From: JASEFH01 sp034679905
GTDB lineage: Archaea; Halobacteriota; Methanomicrobia; Methanomicrobiales; JACTUA01
Length of the DNA: 5,705 nucleotides
Direction: 5' to 3'
Assembly: GCA_034679905.1 (NCBI GenBank)
Contig: JAXDAH010000062.1
Coordinates: 1-5,705 of the forward strand
A model generated the notes under the pieces. It was given only the letters and a program-made list of their open reading frames with translations. It searched no databases and was not told where the DNA came from. The translations under genes and the position numbers were made by a program. Shown piece after piece: positions 1 to 5,091 of the stretch. Every line of letters begins with the position of its first letter. Positions within the stretch are counted from its first letter, which is position 1.

Positions 1-41
1 GGGGGGGGGGGGGGCTGCCTTTCCGGGGGGGGGGGGGGGGG
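1..41. repeat. Two poly-G homopolymer tracts (14 G and 17 G) around a 10-base spacer
   Basis: Positions 1-14 are all G, 15-24 are a short pyrimidine-rich spacer, and 25-41 are 17 consecutive G. The window starts inside the first run, so its true length is unknown. The runs are in frame with the open reading frame that ends at 211, where they would encode glycine stretches. Runs this long are very rare in unconstrained sequence. They may be a slippage-prone contingency tract, a G-quadruplex former, or a sequencing or assembly artefact near a contig edge. Confidence 0.9.
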
Positions 42-211
42 TGAATCCGGATTATCAGAGAGTCATCCGCGGGATGGGTGTAAAATTCGCCGGGGAGCGT
101 TTCTACAGAGCCAAAGTTATGCCATCCATCCCGGCAGGTGCAGAATTGCCGTACCCTACGATCCTATCATCGGAACTCACCGCACCAGGGGGAAGGGGTT
201 TCGAAGCGTGA
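2..211 (+). CDS. 3' part of an unrecognised gene, open to the window edge
   Basis: I do not recognise the product. One frame stays open from the window edge to a TGA at 209-211. It reads as glycines (poly-G), a short AAFP spacer, more glycines, then a compositionally normal protein tail of about 56 residues (from position 41) containing NPDYQRVIRGMGVKFAGERF and ending in GGRGFEA. After the poly-G, purines are frequent at first codon positions, as in real genes, and this frame looks more protein-like than the other two: one meets a stop at 42-44, the other stays open to about 283 but is rich in Cys, Arg and Ser. The only internal start near the beginning is the GTG at 41, directly after the G-run, so it is either a 56-residue small protein or, more likely, the C-terminal end of a longer gene with a Gly-rich linker. 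If the G-run length is wrong, the upstream frame is unreliable. Confidence 0.45.
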   Translation, partial: GGGGAAFPGGGGGVNPDYQRVIRGMGVKFAGERFYRAKVMPSIPAGAELPYPTILSSELTAPGGRGFEA

Positions 212-605
212 GGGGAGGCCCGCCACCTCTCACTCCAATCGCCCCCATACGATATCCTCCAGGGGACGCGGGTCGGGAGTGATACTTCACCCTGCCCTCG
301 CAGCGCTGGTACGATGAGCCCCTTTCCAGAATTTCCGTTCTACCCCCGTGCGACCGAAGCACCTACCCAGGCACACGTATTCGATCCTGAGACGGGTTCT
401 CGATAAAGGATCTCCCGATCCCGCGTCTGGGATTCTAAAAAGATGCATATCTCCGCGCATGTATCTTTCGAACGGATAACCGTGCCGCTACCCTCGCGTT
501 CCGCTACCTGAGAGGATGGGTCAATACCGTCTCCTCATCCCTCCCCACCGGAAGGGCTCCCCATGACCCTGGGGCACTGCACTTTCCATTGCGTGAGGAG
601 AATTC
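212..605. other. Gene-poor stretch with one minus-strand hairpin
   Basis: No frame here gives a convincing protein. The only sizeable ORF (minus, 177-362) is low-complexity, rich in Arg, Gly and Pro, and overlaps the end of the better-supported plus-strand frame. An imperfect inverted repeat at 441-466 and an 8-base direct repeat (CCGCTACC at 485-492 and 501-508) are the only structures seen. No tRNA, CRISPR or insertion sequence was recognised. Confidence 0.5.
437..466 (-). terminator. Hairpin followed by a T-run on the minus strand
   Basis: AGATGCAT (441-448) pairs with ATGTATCT (459-466) around a 10-base loop, with one G-U pair. Read on the minus strand, the stem runs straight into a five-base T tract (441-437, the first T shared with the stem). 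Archaeal termination depends mainly on U-runs, so this could end minus-strand transcripts. It lies about 400 bases beyond the stop of the nearest minus-strand gene, so it may belong to read-through or to an unannotated RNA. Confidence 0.3.
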
Positions 606-854
606 ATGTTCGACACGGAGCAAGATGCCCATCCGTCCCCTCGCCCCTCGACTTCTCTAGCGTCGTTCTCCCTCCAATACCCGGGCCTATCGCACCAGAT
701 CGGGGGCGGCAGAGAGCGGGCAGCAGGCAGATATCCCCTTCGACGCATAAATATGCAGCGACCCAGGATCATGTCCCGCTGCTGTGCCAGGCAGAAAAAC
801 CTCGCTCCCTCGGATGAGAGGGCTCCTCCGCACGCGCAGTGGAGGGGATCGTAG
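606..854 (+). CDS. Doubtful small ORF with a good ribosome binding site
   Basis: An 82-residue frame starts at ATG 606, preceded by GTGAGGAG (593-600) with a 5-base spacer, a near-ideal archaeal Shine-Dalgarno. The product, beginning MFDTEQDAHPSPRPSTSLAS, is low-complexity, rich in Pro, Ser and Arg, with no recognisable domain, signal peptide or membrane segment. The ORF runs through the probable terminator of the minus-strand operon. The start signal argues for it; the composition and position argue against. It could be a chance match or the decayed front of a lost gene. Confidence 0.17.
   Translation: MFDTEQDAHPSPRPSTSLASFSLQYPGLSHQIGGGRERAAGRYPLRRINMQRPRIMSRCCARQKNLAPSDERAPPHAQWRGS
795..845 (-). 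terminator. Probable terminator of the ACT-hom-HTH operon
   Basis: Reading the minus strand away from the stop at 872, there is a CCTCC/GGAGG stem (845-825), then a CCCTC/GAGGG stem with a 6-base loop (822-807), then a five-T run (799-795). This is the first T-run after the last gene of the operon, about 75 bases from its stop, so it is the natural transcript end. The role is inferred from position and base content. Confidence 0.5.
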
Positions 855-871
855 TCGTGCAGAGGATCCCG

Positions 872-1984
872 TCACGGACGGACACAATCCTGCATCGGAT
901 CGAGGAGCGCGGCAGTATCCAGGTCCTGAAGCGCCACCCCTGCCAGGGCCCCTATCACTCCTCTGCCGCCGTGCAGCTGGATGCCGTGATCGCGGGCAAG
1001 CCTTTCCGCTTCCGCCCTCTCCACCCGTCCTCTCCTCGCGCGCATGCCGAAGGCATGGAGAGCGGGGGATACGATGAAACCGGGTTTTACTGCAATACCC
1101 CATTCCGCAGAGAGTGCCTCATCCTCGACGAACCGCCGCGCCCTGTCCGGGATCTGAGTTTGCAGTGCCGGTTCGACCGCCATCTCGATGCAGCTGCAGG
1201 AGTTACCGGCCGTCTTCTCCTCGAGATTCGGGTACAGCATGACGACGCGGTGCCCGATCGGGATGACCCCCTCCATCCCGCCGAGCTGCTGGAGGAGTGC
1301 CAGGGCGAGCGCAAAGGTCGCACCCTCCTCCGCACTGTCCGTGTCGTCGATCCCGACGGTCACATGGACCAGGGCGCGGGTGTAGATCTCCCCCTCCACG
1401 ATATTTCCAATCCGCCGGATCTGCACATCGGATACACCGCGGGCACGGGACATCATCTCCGTCAGCGAATAGGCCGGCCCGCCGATGCAGCGGATGTGCT
1501 GGACGATCCAGTCACCCTTCCGCTCCACGCCCCGCACCCCCACGGCAGGAGAGGGGTAGAGCCCGATCTCGATCTCCTCCATGCCGAGCCGGGCGCATTC
1601 CCGCAGGAGCGCCCCATCCCTCTTCACACGCAACAGCGTCCCTCCCGCCTGCCGGTGGTGGAACTCGCAGAACGCGGCGCAGCCCCCGCTCATGCACTCG
1701 TGGTAGATCTCCACCTGATCCCCATCCCGTGTGGTGAAGATCCGCCGGCAGGTACTGGAGGGAATTACGCTCGTGGCGGCGTACCGCGCCGCCTGCCTTC
1801 CGCGCTTCTCCTCCAGCATGAGGATGCAGCGCTCCTCGATCAGGCGGTTGATCCAGTCCTGTGCCGTGCTCCGGGGGACCGCCGCCGCGTCCGCCAGATC
1901 GTGCACGGTAAACGAGCCGGCATCGAGTGTGAACTGCCGTATCAGCCGAAGAAACGTTCTTCGTCTCTCAAGCACCCTTGACAT
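872..1984 (-). CDS. Winged-helix protein fused to a GIDDTDS domain (methanogenesis marker 11-like)
   Basis: This is a 370-residue protein. Residues about 1-70 look like a winged helix-turn-helix: FTVHDLADAAAVPRSTAQDW is a typical two-helix DNA-reading unit, followed by a wing-like turn near 58-68. A Cys/His-rich stretch follows (C79, H95, C97, C102, C106, H109, H110) and could bind metal. The GIDDTDS motif at 211-217 followed by EEGAT is shared by the tRNA-Ile2 agmatidine synthetase (TiaS) N-terminal region and by the methanogenesis marker 11 family. The DGDQVEIYHECMSGGC stretch (88-102) and EEGAT favour marker 11, from memory of that family. GGRGVIGALAGVAL (339-352) resembles the Gly-rich end of the same fold. 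The biochemical role of marker 11 is not known to me. Databases may call it a TrmB-like regulator because of the HTH. It is the last gene of the operon; ATG 1984 lies inside the end of hom (17-base overlap) with no clear Shine-Dalgarno, suggesting translation coupled to hom. Function is uncertain: a ligand- or nucleotide-sensing regulator, or an enzyme with an added DNA-binding domain. Confidence 0.8.
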   Translation of the reverse strand: MSRVLERRRTFLRLIRQFTLDAGSFTVHDLADAAAVPRSTAQDWINRLIEERCILMLEEKRGRQAARYAATSVIPSSTCRRIFTTRDGDQVEIYHECMSGGCAAFCEFHHRQAGGTLLRVKRDGALLRECARLGMEEIEIGLYPSPAVGVRGVERKGDWIVQHIRCIGGPAYSLTEMMSRARGVSDVQIRRIGNIVEGEIYTRALVHVTVGIDDTDSAEEGATFALALALLQQLGGMEGVIPIGHRVVMLYPNLEEKTAGNSCSCIEMAVEPALQTQIPDRARRFVEDEALSAEWGIAVKPGFIVSPALHAFGMRARRGRVERAEAERLARDHGIQLHGGRGVIGALAGVALQDLDTAALLDPMQDCVRP

Positions 1985-2954
1985 AGCAGTCCCGGATAAA
2001 GAGCAGATCCCCGATCACGGCGCTCGCGGTCTCGATCGAGCCTGCACCCTTGCCCACGATGGTGAGCGGACCGGCCAGATCGGTCTCGATGGTGACGGCG
2101 TTCAGGGTCCCGTGAACGACGAGCGGGTGGTCCCACTCGATGATACGCGGCGATACCCGCAGCAGCCCCTTCTCCGGGATCGCCTCGCCGATCAGGCGGA
2201 TGGTCATGTCCTGCTCGTCGGCGAGCCGCAGCGCCTCCGACGTGAGGTTGTCTATCCCGGTGACGTCCACATCGCGCAGGTGCGCATTCAGCTTCCAGAT
2301 CGCGTTCGCCAGGATGACCAGCTTGATGGCGGTATCGATACCGCGTACATCGTAGGTCGGATCCGCCTCCGCGTATCCGAGCTCGCGGGCCTCGACGAGC
2401 GCCTGATCGTAGGTCAGCCCCTCGGCATCCATGCGGGATAGGATGTAGTTGCAGGTGCCGTTCAGGACACCATGGATGGCGCGGATACGGTTCCCGGAGA
2501 GTCCGTGCTCGAGCAGGTGGAAGATCGGGACCGCGCCGCAGACGGTTGCCTCGTAGCGGAGTTGCACGCCCTTCTGGGCGGCACGGGACTGCAGCTCCTG
2601 GTACGCCAGCGCGATGGGGCCCTTGTTGGACGTGACGACGTGCCGCCCGCACTCCAGGGCTGCGCGGATGTGCGAGAGCGCCGGTTCCCCGGTCTGGGCA
2701 TTGGTCGGAGTCACCTCGACAAGCGCATCGTAGTCCGCGGTGCGGATCACATCCATGGCGCCGATCCCGGGGGTGCCGCAGTGGCCCGTCGTGCGCTTCC
2801 GTTCGATCACCTCCGGGAGGGAGAGTCCGGCGTCGTCGATGGCGCCGCTCTTCGAGTCCGCTACCCCTGTCACCGTCAATCCGAGCGACTTCTGGGCGAT
2901 GACGGATGCCACGCCCTGCCCGACCGATCCAAAACCGAGAAGGGCAATCTTCAT
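1968..2954 (-). CDS. hom: Homoserine dehydrogenase
   Basis: This 328-residue protein reduces aspartate semialdehyde to homoserine with NAD(P)H, in the cytoplasm, at the branch point to threonine and methionine. The N-terminus is a Rossmann fold with the dinucleotide loop GFGSVGQG (7-14). TSNKGPIAL (108-116) carries the conserved lysine K111. The catalytic half has LNGTCNYIL (164-172), YAEADPTYD (194-202) with E196, and GIDTAIK (205-211) with D207 and K211, matching the substrate-binding Glu, Asp and Lys known in this family. The length fits the short form without a C-terminal ACT domain; a separate ACT protein is encoded just upstream. ATG 2954 was chosen because the glycine loop follows at once and GGAGGAG sits 5 bases before it (2966-2960). 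The frame stays open upstream to 3695, but that stretch is the ACT gene read out of frame. The start overlaps the ACT stop as ATGA. All key residues are present, so it should be active. Confidence 0.96.
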   Translation of the reverse strand: MKIALLGFGSVGQGVASVIAQKSLGLTVTGVADSKSGAIDDAGLSLPEVIERKRTTGHCGTPGIGAMDVIRTADYDALVEVTPTNAQTGEPALSHIRAALECGRHVVTSNKGPIALAYQELQSRAAQKGVQLRYEATVCGAVPIFHLLEHGLSGNRIRAIHGVLNGTCNYILSRMDAEGLTYDQALVEARELGYAEADPTYDVRGIDTAIKLVILANAIWKLNAHLRDVDVTGIDNLTSEALRLADEQDMTIRLIGEAIPEKGLLRVSPRIIEWDHPLVVHGTLNAVTIETDLAGPLTIVGKGAGSIETASAVIGDLLFIRDCYVKGA

Positions 2955-3454
2955 CGCAGCTCCTCCAGAGGTTCGACGATCAGGATATCCTTCTTCCTGG
3001 CCACCCGCCGCAGGATATCCAGCGCGCTGGCCATATCCGACTCGTTCAGGGATTTTATGGTTATCCTGGCCGTTGATGGCTCGTGGATCGCCGGCATGAC
3101 CATATAGAGTTCGGAGATCTCCGCATAGCCGGTACGGTCGATCTGGTCCACCGTATCCGAGAGATCGGTGTGCATGATATGCCCGATCATGATCAGCGAG
3201 CGTTTGTGGATAAGACGCTCCTTCCCGATGCGCTGGACATGGATCCCGTCCCTCTTGAAGAGATCCAGCAGGTCCGGGAGCCGTTTCTCGGCCAGATCGA
3301 GTACAACCTGGACATCGATGGTATCCTTCGCCGTCTGGGGCTCCCGTTGATGCACAATGGCGATGATGTTTCCACCCACATCCGAGATCGGTTTCAGCGC
3401 ATTGACCAGCTGTCCCGGCGTATCCTTCATCTCCAGCTTCATCGATATCTGCAC
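2951..3454 (-). CDS. Two-ACT-domain regulatory protein
   Basis: This is a 167-residue cytoplasmic protein without an enzyme domain. The first ACT domain covers about residues 3-78, with the characteristic opening MKLEMKDTPGQLVNALKPIS, a GGNI turn at 27-30 and a beta strand before HQRE. A second ACT-like unit covers about 85-160 (RSLIMIGHIMH strand, then IDRTGYAEI, then STARITIKS). ACT domains usually bind amino acids and control enzymes or transcription. As hom here lacks its own ACT domain and follows with a 4-base ATGA overlap, this protein may sense threonine, methionine or another end product and act on hom or its expression; that is inference. The start chosen is GTG 3454, because AGGTGG (3465-3460) sits 5 bases upstream and the ACT strand follows at once. 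An ATG at 3514 in frame would add a hydrophobic, poorly conserved-looking extension that overlaps the probable TATA box. Confidence 0.85.
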   Translation of the reverse strand: MQISMKLEMKDTPGQLVNALKPISDVGGNIIAIVHQREPQTAKDTIDVQVVLDLAEKRLPDLLDLFKRDGIHVQRIGKERLIHKRSLIMIGHIMHTDLSDTVDQIDRTGYAEISELYMVMPAIHEPSTARITIKSLNESDMASALDILRRVARKKDILIVEPLEELR

Positions 3455-3459
3455 GAGAG

Positions 3460-3465
3460 CCACCT
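3460..3465 (-). promoter_or_regulatory. Ribosome binding site that fixes the GTG start of the ACT gene
   Basis: On the minus strand AGGTGG precedes GTG 3454 with a 5-base spacer. It favours this GTG over the in-frame GTG at 3463, which overlaps the motif, and over the distant ATG at 3514. Confidence 0.6.
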
Positions 3466-3497
3466 GTAGAAATAGTGGAGCTTGTAGGAAGATAAGG

Positions 3498-3503
3498 CTT
3501 ATA
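3498..3503 (-). promoter_or_regulatory. TATA box for the ACT-hom-HTH operon
   Basis: On the minus strand TTTTTCTATAAGCC contains TATAAG. With the usual archaeal spacing of about 25 bases, transcription would start near 3474, giving a leader of about 20 bases that includes the AGGTGG site. No strong purine-rich BRE is seen upstream, so the call is moderate. Confidence 0.45.
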
Positions 3504-3633
3504 GAAAAAGGCATAGACCGGATCGTCAGGCGCCCCCGAACTCTCCTGACTAATCGCGTCGGGACCGATCCGTCGATTCGCGCACATTATCAGAGAGCCA
3601 GCGGGAGAATCGGCAGGGGCAGCCAGGGCACAT

Positions 3634-3702
3634 ATGAAAAGGCTTAAGAGAACCCGAAAAGAAACGACATTCGAGAGAATTGAGCACGCTGTCAAAATTT
3701 GA
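3634..3702 (+). CDS. Possible 22-codon basic leader peptide
   Basis: ATG 3634 opens a frame encoding MKRLKRTRKETTFERIEHAV plus KI, ending with TGA at 3700-3702. Seven of its first nine residues after Met are Lys or Arg. It overlaps the start of the membrane-protein gene (3680) in another frame. The upstream AGGG (3625-3628) is only a weak ribosome site. If the TATA-like GCTTAAGA at 3642 is the promoter, this ATG would lie before the transcript start, so it would be expressed only from a promoter further upstream. Confidence 0.18.
   Translation: MKRLKRTRKETTFERIEHAVKI
3642..3649 (+). promoter_or_regulatory. Weak TATA-like element before the membrane-protein gene
   Basis: GAAAAGGCTTAAGAG has a purine-rich, BRE-like part followed by a TATA-like core. 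The expected start point near 3671 would leave a leader of roughly 10 bases before TTG 3680, consistent with leaderless translation. CATATGAAAA at 3631 is an alternative core. Confidence 0.3.
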
Positions 3703-4300
3703 ACGAATTGACGCGTTTTTAACGCCTCTAATGTTGAGTGTCATCATCCTCGGAGGCATGGAACTGCTGTATACCCTCGCCATCGACCTGATCCTCAACG
3801 AGGGGAGCGGGACTCCCGTCGAACGTATCATGCAGCACGAGGTGATCGTCACCGCGGTCGGGTTTGTCCTTCTCTATATCCTTATCCTTCTGCTCTTCCT
3901 GAGACAGCAGGAGACAGCCCACAATGGTGCGGAAGATCTCCTGGGGCGGATCTACGATGCACTGGACGCATTCAAGCCCTCGCAGGCGCACAGCGGCGAT
4001 GAGGGATACAGAGGAGACCTTTACCAGTATCTTACCACCATCTTCCCGGATGTGGAGATGACGATCCAGAACGATCGGGGCAAACCTTCGTTCATCCTCC
4101 GGGATGTGGGCATCGAGATCCGGGGCCCCGCCGACAGTGGAACGCTCGACAGCATCGCCACGCTCTGCATGCAGTCCTCGGCGGACCTGCGATGCCTGAT
4201 CGTGATCCTCTGCGAACCGCAGTATATGCCGGAGCAATTCCACGAGGTGGAGAAGGGGATAAAACAGTATTTCCGTAACGTCCGGCTCCTCCAGAAATAG
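3680..4300 (+). CDS. Two-helix membrane protein with a degenerate nuclease-like cytoplasmic domain
   Basis: I do not recognise a named family. The 206-residue protein has two hydrophobic segments, about residues 14-38 and 55-74, separated by a short polar loop (NEGSGTPVER), then a soluble domain from about 78 to the end, probably cytoplasmic. The soluble part reads helix (GDLYQYLTTIFPDVE, 112-126), strand-turn-strand (GKPSFILRDVGIEIRGP, 134-150), helix, then a hydrophobic strand (CLIVILCEP, 172-180) and a final helix. That order is typical of the PD-(D/E)XK nuclease fold. In active members the first strand has Asp and the second Glu-x-Lys; here Ser137 is where Asp would be, Glu146 is kept and Arg148 replaces Lys, so it may be inactive. 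The fold call is inference from motif order. The start is a TTG without a clear Shine-Dalgarno; ATG 3731 is an alternative but would cut into the first helix. The gene is divergent from the hom operon and stands apart from the FKBP gene. Confidence 0.75.
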   Translation: MSTLSKFERIDAFLTPLMLSVIILGGMELLYTLAIDLILNEGSGTPVERIMQHEVIVTAVGFVLLYILILLLFLRQQETAHNGAEDLLGRIYDALDAFKPSQAHSGDEGYRGDLYQYLTTIFPDVEMTIQNDRGKPSFILRDVGIEIRGPADSGTLDSIATLCMQSSADLRCLIVILCEPQYMPEQFHEVEKGIKQYFRNVRLLQK

Positions 4301-4319
4301 GCTCCGGTCCCGCCTGTCG

Positions 4320-4358
4320 GGGGCGCATCCCGGTATCGGCCCTATCTGCCGGTGCCCC
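4320..4358 (+). other. GC-rich stem-loop after the membrane-protein gene
   Basis: GGGGC (4320-4324) can pair with GCCCC (4354-4358), with an inner CCGGTA/TGCCGG stem including one G-U pair. It begins 20 bases after the stop at 4300. No T-run follows closely, so it is better read as a 3'-end structure than as a proven archaeal terminator. Confidence 0.3.
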
Positions 4359-4386
4359 TGATGGTGCAACGCCGTCCACACGTCTC

Positions 4387-4418
4387 TTTATACGCGCGAA
4401 TCGGCATGCATATATAGG
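4387..4418 (+). promoter_or_regulatory. Promoter of the FKBP gene with two TATA-like cores
   Basis: CTTTATACG (4387-4395) and CATATATAGG (4409-4418) both match archaeal TATA elements. The second, with a start point about 25 bases later (near 4439), would give a leader of only a few bases before ATG 4446. No Shine-Dalgarno lies just upstream of that ATG, so leaderless translation fits best. The first core would start transcription near 4417 and include GGAAGGGG (4418-4424), which is too far from the ATG to be a standard ribosome site. Confidence 0.55.
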
Positions 4419-4445
4419 AAGGGGATCTCAACGACACCGATTCCT

Positions 4446-4874
4446 ATGGCACAGGCACAGGAAGGCGATACGGTTCAGGTAGAGTATACCGGAAAGCTTC
4501 CCGACGGATCCGTGTTCGACTCCTCGGGAGAGGGAGAGCCCCTCCAGTTCAGGATCGGCGAAGGAGAGGTGATCTCGGGATTTGAAAGGGCCGTCAGGGG
4601 GATGGAGCCCGGCGAGACCAAGACCACCACCCTCCCGGTCGATGAGGCCTACGGTCCACGCCGGGAAGATCTGGTCCTCAACGTGAACCGCGACCAGCTA
4701 CCACAGGACATGAACTTCGAGCCCGGCCAGAGGCTGCAGGTGGTGCAGGCCGACGGCACCGCTTTCATGGTTACGGTTAAGAGCGTCTCCGAATCCGCGA
4801 TCATTCTGGACGCCAACCACCCCCTGGCAGGTAAGGATCTGACGTTCGACATCAAACTGGTAAGAATTGTTTGA
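4446..4874 (+). CDS. FKBP-type peptidyl-prolyl cis-trans isomerase (SlyD-like, short archaeal type)
   Basis: This 142-residue enzyme turns X-Pro peptide bonds between cis and trans and usually acts as a folding chaperone. There is no signal peptide or membrane segment, so it should be cytoplasmic. The FKBP core is clear: VQVEYTGKLPDGSVFDSS (10-27) with Y14 and D25, PLQFRIGEGEVISGFERAV (32-50) with the pocket residues around V42-I43, MEPGE (53-57), and AYGPR (68-72) with Y69. Residues about 73-125 form the insert-in-flap domain that binds unfolded chains in SlyD-type proteins. The family signature DANHPLAGKDLTFDIKLV (122-139) returns to the core. It lacks the His- and Cys-rich metal-binding tail of E. 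coli SlyD. The length is typical for short archaeal FKBPs. It has its own promoter and a T-run just after the stop, so it is probably a single-gene transcript. Confidence 0.96.
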   Translation: MAQAQEGDTVQVEYTGKLPDGSVFDSSGEGEPLQFRIGEGEVISGFERAVRGMEPGETKTTTLPVDEAYGPRREDLVLNVNRDQLPQDMNFEPGQRLQVVQADGTAFMVTVKSVSESAIILDANHPLAGKDLTFDIKLVRIV

Positions 4875-5091
4875 CGGAGCCCGAAACCTTTTTTTGATCT
4901 GGAGGCGGAACGGCCTCTGGTCCATTGTCGGCTGGCAATCGGTCATGACCGGGGCCGAGGGGCGATCCTGAACTGTCCTTCAGGATTAAATCTCCCGTAA
5001 GGGGAGAAGCAGGATCGCGACACCCCACAGGCAGGACAGCAGAAGGAATAATCATGAGAGAAGCGATGGTGAGTTGAATCTCCTTTTTCAT
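4852..5091 (-). CDS. Possible small secreted or lipoprotein-like protein
   Basis: A 79-residue frame from ATG 5091 begins with a signal-peptide-like stretch, MKKEIQLTIASLMIIPSAVL, followed by PVGC: a charged n-region, a hydrophobic core and a cysteine at 24. The lipobox is imperfect (Pro at -3, Val at -2). The rest is polar and rich in Pro, Gly and Asp, without a known domain. The end overlaps the 3' end of the FKBP gene in antisense by 23 bases. No clear Shine-Dalgarno precedes the ATG, and part of the frame coincides with inverted repeats, so it may be chance. The same frame is open upstream to 5352 but without protein-like content there. Confidence 0.25.
   Translation of the reverse strand: MKKEIQLTIASLMIIPSAVLPVGCRDPASPLTGDLILKDSSGSPLGPGHDRLPADNGPEAVPPPDQKKVSGSVKQFLPV
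4889..4895 (+). terminator. T-run terminator of the FKBP gene
   Basis: A seven-T run begins 15 bases after the FKBP stop codon. Archaeal RNA polymerase stops at such tracts without needing a hairpin. It is the longest T-run in the window. Confidence 0.65.
4940..4951. repeat. Perfect 12-base palindrome
   Basis: CGGTCATGACCG is self-complementary without a spacer. It lies 66 bases after the FKBP stop. It could be a dimeric protein-binding site or chance; there is no promoter beside it. Confidence 0.4.
4963..5017. other. Competing inverted repeats
   Basis: ATCCTGAA (4965-4972) can pair with TTCAGGAT (4979-4986) around a 6-base loop. The overlapping CGATCCTG (4963-4970) can instead pair with CAGGATCG (5010-5017), enclosing a third stem, TCTCCC/GGGAGA (4991-4996 with 5002-5007). 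The first and outer stems exclude each other, an arrangement seen in RNA switches and attenuators, but no promoter or target gene is evident. Confidence 0.4.

Noticed and set aside
728..1103. Minus-strand ORF 687-1103 overlapping the operon end
   Set aside because: It is out of frame with the well-supported gene ending at 872, is Arg/Ser/Pro-rich, and crosses the probable terminator.
839..1981. A 380-codon plus-strand ORF across the whole HTH/marker-11-like gene
   Set aside because: It is the antisense shadow of a GC-rich gene whose minus-strand product has clear motifs; the plus-strand translation is rich in Arg, Pro and His with no domain.
1731..2441. Plus-strand ORF opposite hom
   Set aside because: Antisense shadow; the minus strand encodes homoserine dehydrogenase with all key residues.
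3455..3514. Longer ACT protein starting at ATG 3514
   Set aside because: The added residues overlap the probable TATA box and do not resemble ACT sequence; GTG 3454 has a good ribosome site.
51..3597. 12-base direct repeat ATTATCAGAGAG at 51-62 and 3586-3597
   Set aside because: About one such match is expected by chance in a window of this size, and the flanks do not match.
2955..3695. Long N-terminal extension of the hom frame
   Set aside because: The extension is the ACT gene read out of frame; the dinucleotide-binding start and a perfect Shine-Dalgarno place the true start at 2954.
3728..4381. Minus-strand ORFs opposite the membrane-protein gene
   Set aside because: The plus strand gives two clean membrane helices and a folded-looking domain; the antisense frames give Asp/His- or Gly/Arg-rich sequence without motifs.
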